This document shows positions 8,365 through 16,865 of a stretch of DNA of 64,000 bases, in pieces. The position numbers and the translations under genes are program-made. The notes beneath the pieces were generated by a model, which saw nothing but the letters and a program-made list of their open reading frames with translations, did not search any database and was not told the DNA's origin. The first letter of the stretch is position 1. Each line of letters opens with the position of its first letter. Location: NCBI GenBank assembly GCA_029213305.1, contig JARGPA010000016.1, positions 22,838-86,837 on the forward strand. The letters run 5' to 3'. This DNA is from Phycisphaerales bacterium. GTDB taxonomy: Bacteria; Planctomycetota; Phycisphaerae; Phycisphaerales; UBA1924.

Positions 8365-8976
8365 TCATTTTTGCTTGATAACTTCGCCGCGAGCGAATGC
8401 TTCCTCACGCTTGCGATGCCAATCCTGATTCTTAAGCTTCTTAGTGAGGTTCTTCGGTGAACGATCATCAGAGTTGCGATCAACCCCGCGAACACGATCA
8501 CGACGAGTACCTGACTCATGAACCGAACCACCCGCATCAACAATCAGTTTACGAGCAGAATCTGTTACGCGATTAGTTTTGACATCGAGCTTCACATTGA
8601 GCTTGTCTTGACCATCTTCGAGACCGCCGAGGATCTTTAGATCTCTCGATGTATCGCGAACAAGGCCAGCTTTGATCAATGTTTCGTGGTTGACTTCGCC
8701 GCCGTTCTTGAAGTCAGCATGAGCAGTAATCGCTCCAAGGTTGACTGTCCAGAACTTTGTTTTGAAGTTCGCATTGGTAAAACCAAACTTTGGCATACGG
8801 CGGAAGAATGGCATTTGACCACCTTCGAACTGATAGAGCTTGGAATGACCGGTTCTTGCACCAGCACCCTTCATACCACGACCAGCGGTCTTGCCGTTAC
8901 CTGAACCAACGCCTCGTCCGATGCGCTTACGTTGTTTGTACTTGCCCGCAATCGCGGTCACTTCGTGAATCATCAT
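8365..8976 (-). CDS. rplO: 50S ribosomal protein L15 (uL15), C-terminally extended
   Basis: Late-assembling large-subunit protein. The Gly-rich N-terminal half (KRIGRGVGSGNGKTAGRGMK, then GQMPFFRRMPKFGF) and the C-terminal globular part (residues ~75-150, ending DAGGSV) are typical. The usual length is ~145-150; this has 203, with about 50 extra charged residues (SGTRRDRVRGVDRNSDDRS and on) after the core. Either of two adjacent ATG codons could be used; GGGAG is upstream. rpmD (L30), normally just upstream, is missing. Confidence 0.96.
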   Translation of the reverse strand: MMIHEVTAIAGKYKQRKRIGRGVGSGNGKTAGRGMKGAGARTGHSKLYQFEGGQMPFFRRMPKFGFTNANFKTKFWTVNLGAITAHADFKNGGEVNHETLIKAGLVRDTSRDLKILGGLEDGQDKLNVKLDVKTNRVTDSARKLIVDAGGSVHESGTRRDRVRGVDRNSDDRSPKNLTKKLKNQDWHRKREEAFARGEVIKQK

Positions 8977-9019
8977 GGCCGGTTACTCCCGGGAACTGTT
9001 GCCTATTCGTGTGAGTTGA

Positions 9020-9739
9020 TTAGCTCTTTGCTTCTGTTGGCTTTGCTTCCGCTGCAGGAGCTTCAGCTGGTGCACCACCGCGTCCGCCATTGCGTCCGCC
9101 GCGGCCTCCACCACTACCACCGCGTCCGCCGCGTCCACCACGACCACGATCTTGGCCGATAGTGTTGACAGGAGCTGCCATCTTCTCAATATTCTCGTTA
9201 ATCGAAGGCATGAACTTGTTACCGCGTTCAATGCGTTGTTCGATATCAGTTGTGGTAATCTCTACGCCTCTGAGTTCAGCGATCTGTTCTCTCGTGCGGA
9301 GTCGACCGAGACCGTCAATCACAGCTTTCACTGTATTGAGCTTGCTCGTTGATCCTGTACACTTGGTTAAACAGTCAGTGATCCCTGCGATTTCGAGAAC
9401 TGCGCGAACTGTACCGCCTGCAACAACACCAGTACCTGGTGACGCTGGCATCAGGCGTACTTTACTTGCACATGCTTTGCCTTCGATTTCGTGTGGAAGG
9501 GTAGTCCCCGCCATTGGAACTGAAGTGAGCTTGCGTTTCGCGTACTTCTGTGCTTTTTCGATTGCAGTTGGTACTTCGGTTGACTTAGCGTAGCCATATC
9601 CAACCTTACCCTTGCGATCACCGATCACAACGAGTGCACCGAAACTGAATCGGCGACCACCCTTGACGGTCGCAGCAGTTCGGTAAATACCAACGGTATG
9701 GGATTCTAGATTCGTATTATCGTCGAGGATTTCAGCCAT
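9020..9739 (-). CDS. rpsE: 30S ribosomal protein S5 (uS5) with RGG-rich tail
   Basis: Small-subunit protein involved in decoding fidelity and mRNA helicase activity at the entry channel. The double-stranded-RNA-binding-like N-domain (GRRFSFGALVVIGDRKGKVG near residues 28-47) and the core (GTGVVAGGTVRAVLEIAGI near 102-120) are clear. After residue ~197 there is an arginine-glycine-rich stretch of about 25 residues built from RGG/RGGR units, then an Ala/Glu/Pro tail ending EAKPTEAKS; total 239 instead of ~165-170. The RGG tail is low-complexity and read in the same frame with no break. Confidence 0.96.
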   Translation of the reverse strand: MAEILDDNTNLESHTVGIYRTAATVKGGRRFSFGALVVIGDRKGKVGYGYAKSTEVPTAIEKAQKYAKRKLTSVPMAGTTLPHEIEGKACASKVRLMPASPGTGVVAGGTVRAVLEIAGITDCLTKCTGSTSKLNTVKAVIDGLGRLRTREQIAELRGVEITTTDIEQRIERGNKFMPSINENIEKMAAPVNTIGQDRGRGGRGGRGGSGGGRGGRNGGRGGAPAEAPAAEAKPTEAKS

Positions 9740-9769
9740 TGTTGCTGTCTCTTTCAGGAATGGGTCTGA

Positions 9770-10135
9770 TTAGAACTCAAGACCACCCTTGCGGGCCGCG
9801 TCTGCAAACGCCTTGATGCGTCCATGGAACTTGAATCCGCCGCGATCGAAGACCACATTTGTGACTCCTGCCGCTTTGGCCCGCTCGGCAAGCAAAGTAC
9901 CGACTGATTCGGCGGACTTCACATTGCCAGATGTACCATCAATTTTCGCAGCCTTGTCTTGGCTTGATGCACTACACAAGGTTGTGCCCGCCATGTCATC
10001 AATCACTTGTGCGTACACATGATTGAGTGAACGGTAGATCGCTAGGCGAGGACGGGTAGGTGTACCCGATACACGCTTGCGGATTCCGATCCGACGACGT
10101 GATCTGCGAATATCTTTTTGTTTATTCTTGTTCAT
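9770..10135 (-). CDS. rplR: 50S ribosomal protein L18 (uL18)
   Basis: Binds 5S rRNA with uL5 and uL25 in the central protuberance. The 121 residues show the usual pattern: basic N-terminus ([20 protein letters not shown]), [18 protein letters not shown], and the end [20 protein letters not shown] with KGGLEF. Length and order (rplF-rplR-rpsE) are normal. Confidence 0.98.
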   Translation of the reverse strand: MNKNKQKDIRRSRRRIGIRKRVSGTPTRPRLAIYRSLNHVYAQVIDDMAGTTLCSASSQDKAAKIDGTSGNVKSAESVGTLLAERAKAAGVTNVVFDRGGFKFHGRIKAFADAARKGGLEF

Positions 10136-10184
10136 TGTTCATACCTCTCGTGGCGGCTTACCCGCCCTACGAGTTGCTCAAATA

Positions 10185-10739
10185 TTATTTACCGAACGCC
10201 TTACCCTGCTTACGCTGGATCACTTCTTCAAGATACTTAATACCCTTACCGTTGTAAGGTTCAGGCTTCCGCTTTGCTCTTGTAGAAGCAGCAAAGTGTC
10301 CAACTGCTTGCTTATCTGCTCCAGTGATTGTGATCATTTGCTTCTCAGCAGTCACACTCAAACCAGTTGGGATAGGCATCTGAATCGTGTTGGCATACCC
10401 AACTTTAAGAGCCAAGTTGGTTCCACTGACAGTTGCAGTCCAACCAACACCAACAACTTGAAGCTTCTTCTCGTACCCTTTGGAGACACCCTCGATCATG
10501 TTATTGATCAATGAACGAGTTGTACCCCAGTATGCACCGTTTGAACGCTTCTTAGCAATCAATGCTTCGTCCATGCTCACAGAGATGCTCTTCGCAGAAT
10601 CATCCCAAGTAACATCAACCTCTGGACGGAACTCGTAGGATAGATTTCCTTTCGGTCCCTCGATAGAGATTGTTTGGCCGTCAAGATTAACCTTGACATT
10701 GCCTGGTACTGATATAGGTTTTTTACCGATCCGCGACAT
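10185..10739 (-). CDS. rplF: 50S ribosomal protein L6 (uL6)
   Basis: Large-subunit protein near the factor-binding site. Two tandem L6 domains are visible in the 184 residues: MSRIGKKPISVPGNVKVNLD at the start and the C-terminal signature (AVGHFAASTRAKRKPEPYNG, then KGIKYLEEVIQRKQGKAFGK). Length is normal. Located between rpsH and rplR as in most bacteria. Confidence 0.98.
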   Translation of the reverse strand: MSRIGKKPISVPGNVKVNLDGQTISIEGPKGNLSYEFRPEVDVTWDDSAKSISVSMDEALIAKKRSNGAYWGTTRSLINNMIEGVSKGYEKKLQVVGVGWTATVSGTNLALKVGYANTIQMPIPTGLSVTAEKQMITITGADKQAVGHFAASTRAKRKPEPYNGKGIKYLEEVIQRKQGKAFGK

Positions 10740-10832
10740 ATCGCGTTCCTTTCAGATTGTGTTTCTCATCCGATTCTGTTGGGAATCGGGGATTCCAATC
10801 TTGGTTAAGTGCAAGAATGCACGATGAAATAC

Positions 10833-11231
10833 TTACAGTACGGTACAGAGCAACTCGCCACCGACGCGTTCTTCTCTACATTGACGATCCGACAGTACAC
10901 CCTTGTTGGTGGAAACGATCGAGATTCCCAAGCCTTGCATTGGTGATGGGATGTTGTCTACCTGACGGTAAACACGGCATCCTGGCTTGCTCATTCTCTT
11001 GATCTCGTGGATCAAAGCTTCACCACGTGGACCATACTTGAGATCTACATGAATCGTGCCCTGCTTGTTGTCTTCAACAACTTCAAAGCCATTGATGTAG
11101 CCTTCAGTCTGAAGAGTCTTCGCAACGCCTTGGCAAATTTTGTTATTGAGCACAACAACGCTCTTCGAACGGTTTCGCGTTGCGTTGCGAATTCGAGTTA
11201 GCATGTCTGCGACTGGATCACTGATTGACAT
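10833..11231 (-). CDS. rpsH: 30S ribosomal protein S8 (uS8)
   Basis: Central-domain 16S rRNA-binding protein and, in E. coli, the translational repressor of the spc operon. The 132 residues include MSISDPVADMLTRIRNATR, the RNA-binding core, and the conserved C-terminus PSPMQGLGISIVSTNKGVLS followed by an R-Q-C-R-E-E-R-V-G-G-E-L-L-C segment (usually DxxARxxxxGGExLC; here a cysteine replaces the alanine). Confidence 0.97.
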   Translation of the reverse strand: MSISDPVADMLTRIRNATRNRSKSVVVLNNKICQGVAKTLQTEGYINGFEVVEDNKQGTIHVDLKYGPRGEALIHEIKRMSKPGCRVYRQVDNIPSPMQGLGISIVSTNKGVLSDRQCREERVGGELLCTVL

Positions 11232-11324
11232 AGGAACCTACCTTTGTCCTGTTTACTATGCGGCATTCACTATCACGCCGCGGGGTATATTCGTTCGTAT
11301 CTGTACTCTACTAGAACTTCTTTT

Positions 11325-11510
11325 TTACCAACTTGCTTTACGCATGCCTGGGATCTTGCCTTCGAGTGCAAGCTTTCTGAGCATGATTCGGCTGATACGG
11401 AACTTACGGTAAACGCTCCGTGATCGTCCGGTCAGTTCACATCTGCGTACTAGACGAGATGAGTACTTTGGAGTTTTTTTGCTTTTCGCGACTTGAGCTT
11501 TGGTTGCCAT
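11325..11510 (-). CDS. rpsN: 30S ribosomal protein S14 (uS14), short form lacking zinc cysteines
   Basis: Head protein of the small subunit. The 61-residue length and the end [11 protein letters not shown] match the short, normally zinc-binding (type Z) form. That form has two CxxC pairs; here only C24 remains and the other three positions read T27, S40 and M43 ([20 protein letters not shown] and on). The fold is therefore probably held without zinc. Positioned between rplE and rpsH as expected. Confidence 0.95.
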   Translation of the reverse strand: MATKAQVAKSKKTPKYSSRLVRRCELTGRSRSVYRKFRISRIMLRKLALEGKIPGMRKASW

Positions 11511-11574
11511 ATTTCTATTCCTTCAACCTGATCTTGAACATGCCTGAACATGATGCCAGGTGCTTTGGCGTTGT

Positions 11575-12204
11575 TTACTTCTTCTTACCTTTAGTTGGCT
11601 TCTTGAAAGGCATCCCGAGTTCGGCGAGCACAAATCGGCTCATTTCCTTGTTCGAGTTACTGAAGCTAAAGTTGATATTCATACCATGGGTGAAGTTCTG
11701 CTCAGCCATGTTGATCTCAGGGAAAACACCTTGCTCTGTTAATCCCATTGAGTAACTTCCTTGACGGTCGAATGATTTATCACTCAGACCACGGAAGTCC
11801 TTGATACGAGGTGTGGTCAAGTTCATCAAACGATCTGCGAAGTGCCACATACGATCGCGACGAAGAGTCACTTTGTACGCTGTCTCGTAACCTTCACGAA
11901 CCTTAAAGTTCGAAACACTTTTCTTCGCACGAATCATCATTGGTTTTTGACCAGTGATTGTGGTGAGTGTATGGATTACTGTGTCACGCACATTTGCAGG
12001 AATCTTGGTTCCGTCGAGATGACGGCCAACATTCACATTGACAGTGATTTTTTCAAGCTTTGGCATCGCCATGGCATTTTCAACGCCGAACTCGCCTTTA
12101 AGCTTTGGACACACTTCTTCGACAAATTTTTGCTTCAAACGCGATGGCTGAGGCTTCATAGCCTCTGCGAGTGTCGCTTCGTCGTATGTTATTTTCTTCG
12201 CCAT
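11575..12204 (-). CDS. rplE: 50S ribosomal protein L5 (uL5)
   Basis: Binds 5S rRNA and contacts P-site tRNA in the central protuberance. The start is placed at ATG 12204 (MAKKITYDEATLAEAMK), with GGAAGA about 9 nt upstream, rather than a GTG five codons earlier. Recognisable segments are LEKITVNVNVGRHLDG, GQKPMMIRAKKSVSNFKVRE, and the C-terminal block QGVFPEINMAEQNFTHGMNI. At 209 residues it is ~30 longer than usual, with a lysine-rich end (KKPTKGKKK). Confidence 0.97.
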   Translation of the reverse strand: MAKKITYDEATLAEAMKPQPSRLKQKFVEEVCPKLKGEFGVENAMAMPKLEKITVNVNVGRHLDGTKIPANVRDTVIHTLTTITGQKPMMIRAKKSVSNFKVREGYETAYKVTLRRDRMWHFADRLMNLTTPRIKDFRGLSDKSFDRQGSYSMGLTEQGVFPEINMAEQNFTHGMNINFSFSNSNKEMSRFVLAELGMPFKKPTKGKKK

Positions 12205-12284
12205 AACTCGGTCTTCCACTCTGCCCTAGGGGCATGGATTTCGTGATCGGTTTCCATCCGAAACACAACCTAATTCTTATTCAA

Positions 12285-12617
12285 TCAACCTTTGGTGCCA
12301 CTCACTTGTCCGAGAGACTTGCCGTTGCGAACTGCGACACGATTTTTGCTACCATCTGTAGCAGTTTCGAATCGAACTCGTGTTGGTTTACCATCAACAA
12401 CAGGACTTACCTTTGAGATGTGGATTGGCGCCTCGATTGAGACGATTCCACCTTGTGGGTTGATCTGTGTTGGACGGATGTGCTTAGTCCGAAGGTTTAC
12501 ACCTTTGACAATTACTTGATCCGATTTTGTGATGACATCAGTAATCTCGCCGGTTACACCTTTGTGATCGCCTGAGGTTACGATGACTGTATCACCTTTT
12601 CTTACATGCTTGGGCAT
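12285..12617 (-). CDS. rplX: 50S ribosomal protein L24 (uL24)
   Basis: Assembly-initiator protein of the large subunit. The KOW motif is visible at residues ~3-30 (HVRKGDTVIVTSGDHKGVTG), followed by VIVKGVNLRTKHIRPTQ. The ATG at 12617 shares its A with the rplN TGA stop (TGATG), and GGAGG within rplN lies 7 nt upstream, so translation is coupled to rplN. 110 residues. Confidence 0.97.
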   Translation of the reverse strand: MPKHVRKGDTVIVTSGDHKGVTGEITDVITKSDQVIVKGVNLRTKHIRPTQINPQGGIVSIEAPIHISKVSPVVDGKPTRVRFETATDGSKNRVAVRNGKSLGQVSGTKG

Positions 12618-13003
12618 CACACAACCTCCGGTGCAAGCGAGACGATTTTCATGTAGTTCTTCTCGCGAAGTTCACGGGCAACAGGACCAAAGATCCGTGT
12701 ACCCTTTGGGTTACCATCATCGTTAATGAGTACAACTGCTGAGGAATCAAACTTCACGTAAGATCCGTCTTTGCGGCGGATGTTGCGAGCAACACGAACG
12801 ACAACCGCTTTGTACATTTCGCCGGTCTTCACATCAGAACCAGGAAGAGCCTTCTTGATAGAGACCATAACCTTGTCACCGATATGTGCCTGCTTGCGGG
12901 TCAGTCCGCCACGGCTTGTTGAGCCGCCGTACACACGAATAACATAAGCGATTTTACCGCCGGAGTTATCCGCTACTTCACATCTGGATTCTTGTTGGAG
13001 CAT
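12617..13003 (-). CDS. rplN: 50S ribosomal protein L14 (uL14)
   Basis: Large-subunit interface protein. The N-terminus [20 protein letters not shown], the middle [20 protein letters not shown] and the end [15 protein letters not shown] are typical, in 128 residues (family ~122). Overlaps rplX by one base and follows rpsQ at ~98 nt. Confidence 0.98.
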   Translation of the reverse strand: MLQQESRCEVADNSGGKIAYVIRVYGGSTSRGGLTRKQAHIGDKVMVSIKKALPGSDVKTGEMYKAVVVRVARNIRRKDGSYVKFDSSAVVLINDDGNPKGTRIFGPVARELREKNYMKIVSLAPEVV

Positions 13004-13101
13004 AGCTCATCCGCCTTATTACACTCGATTGGTATCAATCGGGATATTTACACTTTGCTGTTGCTGATCATGCTCAGAGAGTATCGATCAACAATCACTC
13101 G

Positions 13102-13362
13102 TCACATACTTCGTTGTTCGACAATGCGTGAGAGCGTCCAGCTCTTGGTCTTTGAGACCGGTTTGCATTGAACGATTTCCACAACATCACCAACATGTGA
13201 TTCGTTCTTTTCATCATGAACATGCAATACGGTTCGCTTGCTCACATACTTGCCATACTTAGGATGCTTTGATTTGTAGTGAATGACGACCTTACGGGAT
13301 TTATCCCGAGCGTCAGTTTCTACTACGCCAATCTTTGCACCTTTGTTCTCGTTATCGCTCAT
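13102..13362 (-). CDS. rpsQ: 30S ribosomal protein S17 (uS17)
   Basis: Primary 16S rRNA-binding protein with an OB fold. The 86 residues contain KIGVVETDARDKSRKVVIHY, HPKYGKYVSKRTVLHVHDE and HVGDVVEIVQCKPVSKTKSW, the standard uS17 motifs. Located between rpmC and rplN as expected. Confidence 0.98.
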   Translation of the reverse strand: MSDNENKGAKIGVVETDARDKSRKVVIHYKSKHPKYGKYVSKRTVLHVHDEKNESHVGDVVEIVQCKPVSKTKSWTLSRIVEQRSM

Positions 13363-13419
13363 GGTTATCTCCAGGTCAATCGCATGTCCGATTGCCCTAA
13401 TCAGAAACGCCTCTCGGCT

Positions 13420-13611
13420 TTATCCTGCTGCCCTTGCTGTCTGCTCGGTTAGCAATCTTGCAACATCCTTGCGGATTTTGCTGAACTGAGTAGTATCTTC
13501 GATCTTCTCGCTCACACTCTTGTTTTTGAGAGCGAGCAACTTGCCACGCAGGTTGCCAAGTTCAACGGTTATTTCTTCGTCATTGAGTTTGCGTACTTCA
13601 GTACCGGTCAT
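13420..13611 (-). CDS. rpmC: 50S ribosomal protein L29 (uL29)
   Basis: Two-helix protein near the tunnel exit, a docking site for trigger factor and SRP. The start is put at ATG 13611 (MTGTEVRKLNDEEITVELGN), preceded by GGAG at 6 nt; the longer frame upstream would overlap rplP. 63 residues, normal for the family. Confidence 0.95.
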   Translation of the reverse strand: MTGTEVRKLNDEEITVELGNLRGKLLALKNKSVSEKIEDTTQFSKIRKDVARLLTEQTARAAG

Positions 13612-13634
13612 CGCGAGCTCCTTCTTATCAAGCT

Positions 13635-14066
13635 TTAAGCTTCTACACGCCGCCCGATCATTCTGCATCGGATTGGCATTTTCATCGCGACCCGGAAGAA
13701 CGCACCACGCGCACGTGCTTCACTCACGCCAGCTAACTCATACAAAACCGTTCCTGGTTTCACGCGAGCTGCCCAGTAATCCACATCTGCCTTACCCTTA
13801 CCCATTCGAGTTTCGAGTGGCTTCTTCGAGATTGGCTTATCCGGGAAAACTCGGATGAACAACTTGCCTTCACGCTTGAGGAAGTGCTGACAAGTTACAC
13901 GACCGGCTTCAATACAGTTGCTCTTTAACCAGCAACCTTCGAGCGCCTGAAGTCCGAACTCACCAAAAGCAACATAATTACCCTTGGTTGCTTTCCGGTT
14001 GCGATCTCGCACACGACGGAACTCTTTGCGATGCTTCACACGCTTTGGAATCTTATATGGAGGCAT
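13635..14066 (-). CDS. rplP: 50S ribosomal protein L16 (uL16)
   Basis: Large-subunit protein near the A-site tRNA elbow, late in assembly. Conserved segments: [19 protein letters not shown], a basic segment ending in [21 protein letters not shown], and [20 protein letters not shown]; 143 residues, normal length. Lies between rpsC and rpmC. Confidence 0.98.
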   Translation of the reverse strand: MPPYKIPKRVKHRKEFRRVRDRNRKATKGNYVAFGEFGLQALEGCWLKSNCIEAGRVTCQHFLKREGKLFIRVFPDKPISKKPLETRMGKGKADVDYWAARVKPGTVLYELAGVSEARARGAFFRVAMKMPIRCRMIGRRVEA

Positions 14067-14100
14067 TACTGCAATCCCTTCCTACTAAATCAATCGTTAC

Positions 14101-14802
14101 TTACCGACGACCACGGGCACGAGCTTGCGCGCCTGCTGCGTTGGACTGGTTTTCTTCTACTTCGCTTGAGTATGGTCCCTTGTAGATCCATACTTTCACA
14201 CCGAGGATGCCGTAAGTCGTTAGACTTTCAGCGAACCCATAGTTGATATTTGCTTGCAATGTCGAGAGTGGTAAAGCACCCAAACGGACATCCATACGAC
14301 GGGACATTTCTGCACCACCGAGACGACCAGCGATTTGGATCTTGACACCCTTTGCACCAGCTTGCATAACTGCTTCTGTACGCATCTTCACTAAGCGACG
14401 GAAACCCATTCGCTTCTTGAGTTGTTCAGCAACATTGTCTGCAACTAACTGTGCATCCATGTCTGGTTCACGGATTTCGATAATCGAAATCGAAACCTTA
14501 CGACCTGTCATGTACTGAAGCTCTTCAGTCATACGATCAACTTCTGCACCCTTAGGCCCAATGACCAATCCTGGACGAGCAGTTCGTACGATGACTTTGA
14601 GTTCTTCTCGTGTACGCTCGATGTGGATGTCTGAAACAAACGCATTTGGTGGCGTCTTGTTCAAACGGTTATCGAGGTAACTACGGATCTTCTCGTCTTC
14701 AACGAGTAGTTCACCGTAGAGAGCCTTTGGAGCATACCAGCGTGAGCGGTGTGCCTCGGTAATACCGAGTCTAAATCCGTATGGGTGTGATTTCTGTCCC
14801 AT
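14101..14802 (-). CDS. rpsC: 30S ribosomal protein S3 (uS3)
   Basis: Forms the mRNA entry site with S4 and S5. N-terminal MGQKSHPYGFRLGITEAHRS, a KH type II domain (IVRTARPGLVIGPKGAEVDR near residues 70-90), and the C-domain with KGVKIQIAGRLGGAEMSRRM. 233 residues, ending in an RARGRR basic tail. The ATG overlaps the rplV stop by one base (TAATG), implying coupled translation. Confidence 0.98.
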   Translation of the reverse strand: MGQKSHPYGFRLGITEAHRSRWYAPKALYGELLVEDEKIRSYLDNRLNKTPPNAFVSDIHIERTREELKVIVRTARPGLVIGPKGAEVDRMTEELQYMTGRKVSISIIEIREPDMDAQLVADNVAEQLKKRMGFRRLVKMRTEAVMQAGAKGVKIQIAGRLGGAEMSRRMDVRLGALPLSTLQANINYGFAESLTTYGILGVKVWIYKGPYSSEVEENQSNAAGAQARARGRR

Positions 14803-15347
14803 TAGCTTCGCTCCTGTACAGACAATGTTATATGACTGGTGCGTTTGTGAATCGGATGAGCACGGCCGCGATCCTTTGGACGGAAACGCTTGATGTGCAT
14901 ACCGCGATCGACGCAGATTTCACTCACGAAAACGCTGCTTGGATCTGCACCAAGTTGTTCAGCATCCGCTGCAGCAGCTTTGAGTGCTTTTTGAATGTTG
15001 ACCGCGGCACGTTTCGTCGTGTATTCGAGCATGTTATTCGCATCCTCGAAACTCTTGCCACGGATCATATCTGCAACCAGCTTCGCCTTTTTAGGACTAC
15101 CACGATGGTTACGTACTTCAGATGTAAACTTTGCAATATCCTTTGAAAGACAACCTACTGCAGTTGCCATTGCTTCGATATCACTCCGGGTACATTTAGG
15201 TTGGCATTTGCCACCCATCCAATTTTTGACAGCTGCAGCAGCTTTAGCACCACTCAGACCATCCCGAGTAACTGCATCGGTAAGCTGTTCAACGCTTACT
15301 CCTGCTTCCGCTGCTCGTGTTTTTAGTTCGTTCGCTCGAAGTCGCAC
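14802..15347 (-). CDS. rplV: 50S ribosomal protein L22 (uL22) with N-terminal HTH-like extension
   Basis: Large-subunit protein lining the exit tunnel. The canonical domain begins near residue 71 (KFTSEVRNHRGSPKKAKLVA) and includes the C-terminal hook region KRFRPKDRGRAHPIHKRTSH. The preceding ~70 residues are not part of normal uL22. They read like an XRE-type helix-turn-helix: helix ANELKTRAAEAGVSVEQLTD, a second element with AAVKNWMGGK, a proline, and helix RSDIEAMATAVGCLSKDI. The start is GTG 15347 with AAGGAA ~8 nt upstream, so the extension appears to be translated. 181 residues against ~110-115. Confidence 0.94.
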   Translation of the reverse strand: MRLRANELKTRAAEAGVSVEQLTDAVTRDGLSGAKAAAAVKNWMGGKCQPKCTRSDIEAMATAVGCLSKDIAKFTSEVRNHRGSPKKAKLVADMIRGKSFEDANNMLEYTTKRAAVNIQKALKAAAADAEQLGADPSSVFVSEICVDRGMHIKRFRPKDRGRAHPIHKRTSHITLSVQERS

Positions 15348-15394
15348 GGCTTATTCCTTCCCTGATGCGGCATTTGATCCAGATAAAAATCTGA

Positions 15395-15679
15395 TCAACG
15401 CCCCGATTTCAGGCCTTCCTTCTTGTTCGTATGACCACGGAATGTACGAGTAATGGAGAACTCGCCGAGCTTGTGCCCAACCATATCTTCAGTTACAAAT
15501 ACATCCAAGAATGCCCGACCGTTGTGAACCTGGAATGTGAAACCCACAAACTCAGGAACGATGGTGCACGAGCGTGCCCAGGTCTTGATTGGCTTGTTCT
15601 CGCCCGCTTCAGTCTGCTTCATGACCTTTCGGTACACGCTCTCGACTACGTACGGGCCCTTCTTAAGACTGCGTCCCAT
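15395..15679 (-). CDS. rpsS: 30S ribosomal protein S19 (uS19)
   Basis: Head protein that forms a complex with S13. The 94 residues carry [40 protein letters not shown], and [20 protein letters not shown], all standard. Lies 47 nt upstream of rplV. Confidence 0.98.
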   Translation of the reverse strand: MGRSLKKGPYVVESVYRKVMKQTEAGENKPIKTWARSCTIVPEFVGFTFQVHNGRAFLDVFVTEDMVGHKLGEFSITRTFRGHTNKKEGLKSGR

Positions 15680-15695
15680 AGGGTATCTCCTCGCC

Positions 15696-16553
15696 TTACT
15701 TCAGTTGCCCATACCGCTTACTCTTGCGGCGACGGATGATCAAATCTTGTGATGGTTTCTTACGGTCACGAGTACCGCCACCCTTGGAGAAAGTACCAGA
15801 CTTACTCACAGGTGCACGACCACCTTTACTGCGGCCATCACCACCACCCATTGGGTGAGCATGGTGACTCATCGCCACACCACGAGTCTTAGGACGGCGT
15901 CCCAAGTGACGGCTGATACCAGCCTTGCCAAGACGACGGTTCTGGTGATCGGTATTTCCAACCTGACCAACAGTCGCACGGCAATCGATAAGTACTCGAC
16001 GGGTTTCACCTGATGGCATAACCAACGTTGCGTACTTACCCTCTTTATTGGTAAGACGAGCTGACGAACCCGCTGAACGACAGAGTTTGCCGCCTGCACC
16101 AGGAAGAAGTTCGATGCAGTGCACATTCATACCAGATGGAATGAATCGCAATGACATCATTGAACCTGAGGTTGGTTCGATTGACTCGGTTGATGATGAC
16201 ATGACCTTGTCGCCGTCGGTCAAACCAACAGGAGCAAGAATGTATCGTTTCACACCATCAGCGTACTGAATGAGTGCAATGTGACAGGTACGGTTCGGAT
16301 CGTATTCGATTCCGATGACAGTTCCTTCGATCCCATCACGATCACGACGCTTGAAGTCGATCTGGCGGTACATGCGTTTCGCACCCCCACCACGACCACG
16401 AACAGTGATCTTACCTTGATGGTTACGGCCGCCCTTACGGGGACGCGGTGACAACAGGCTCTTCTCGGAAGTCTTCTTTGTTACCTCTTCGTTGAGGTTA
16501 ACAGAAGCGTTCCGACGGCCCGCACTGGTTGGTTTGTAGACACGGATGGCCAT
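15696..16553 (-). CDS. rplB: 50S ribosomal protein L2 (uL2)
   Basis: Large-subunit core protein needed for subunit association and peptidyl transfer. N-terminal [22 protein letters not shown]-like core, and the C-terminal signature [20 protein letters not shown] are complete in 285 residues. Short spacing to rpsS (16 nt). Confidence 0.98.
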   Translation of the reverse strand: MAIRVYKPTSAGRRNASVNLNEEVTKKTSEKSLLSPRPRKGGRNHQGKITVRGRGGGAKRMYRQIDFKRRDRDGIEGTVIGIEYDPNRTCHIALIQYADGVKRYILAPVGLTDGDKVMSSSTESIEPTSGSMMSLRFIPSGMNVHCIELLPGAGGKLCRSAGSSARLTNKEGKYATLVMPSGETRRVLIDCRATVGQVGNTDHQNRRLGKAGISRHLGRRPKTRGVAMSHHAHPMGGGDGRSKGGRAPVSKSGTFSKGGGTRDRKKPSQDLIIRRRKSKRYGQLK

Positions 16554-16580
16554 ATCTGCAGTCCTTTCTTACGAACCGGC

Positions 16581-16865
16581 TCAGAAGAGCTCGATTGATT
16601 GCCCTTGAGCTACCTTTACAGCAGCACGCTTCCAGCTGTTATCCGCAACTTTTCCGTACTTAAAGCGGCGTGAACCACCCTTGCGTACTTGTGTAGTTAC
16701 TTTCACAACCTTGACCCCGTACGCCTTTTCGATTGCAGCCTTCACATCGTCCTTACTTGCACGACGATCGACTTCAAAGGTGTACACATTATCGTTTTCC
16801 ATCTGCCCAGTGCTCTTTTCAGTTAGCAATGGTTTACGCAGAATGTAGTGTGGTTCGAGTTTCAC
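16581..16865 (-). CDS. rplW: 50S ribosomal protein L23 (uL23)
   Basis: Tunnel-exit protein and docking site for trigger factor and SRP. 94 residues with LRKPLLTEKSTGQMENDNVY, FEVDRRASKDDVKAAIEKAY and a degenerate basic loop (RKGGSRRFKYGKVADNSWKR). The start is GTG 16865, overlapping the rplD stop by 4 nt (GTGA), with a G-rich ribosome-binding region inside the rplD end; coupled to rplD. Confidence 0.96.
   Translation of the reverse strand: MKLEPHYILRKPLLTEKSTGQMENDNVYTFEVDRRASKDDVKAAIEKAYGVKVVKVTTQVRKGGSRRFKYGKVADNSWKRAAVKVAQGQSIELF

Noticed and set aside
9090..9593. Proline-rich 167-residue plus-strand frame opposite rpsE
   Set aside because: It is the antisense of the RGG tail and core of uS5; low complexity comes from GGN codons read in reverse, and no ribosome-binding site is visible.
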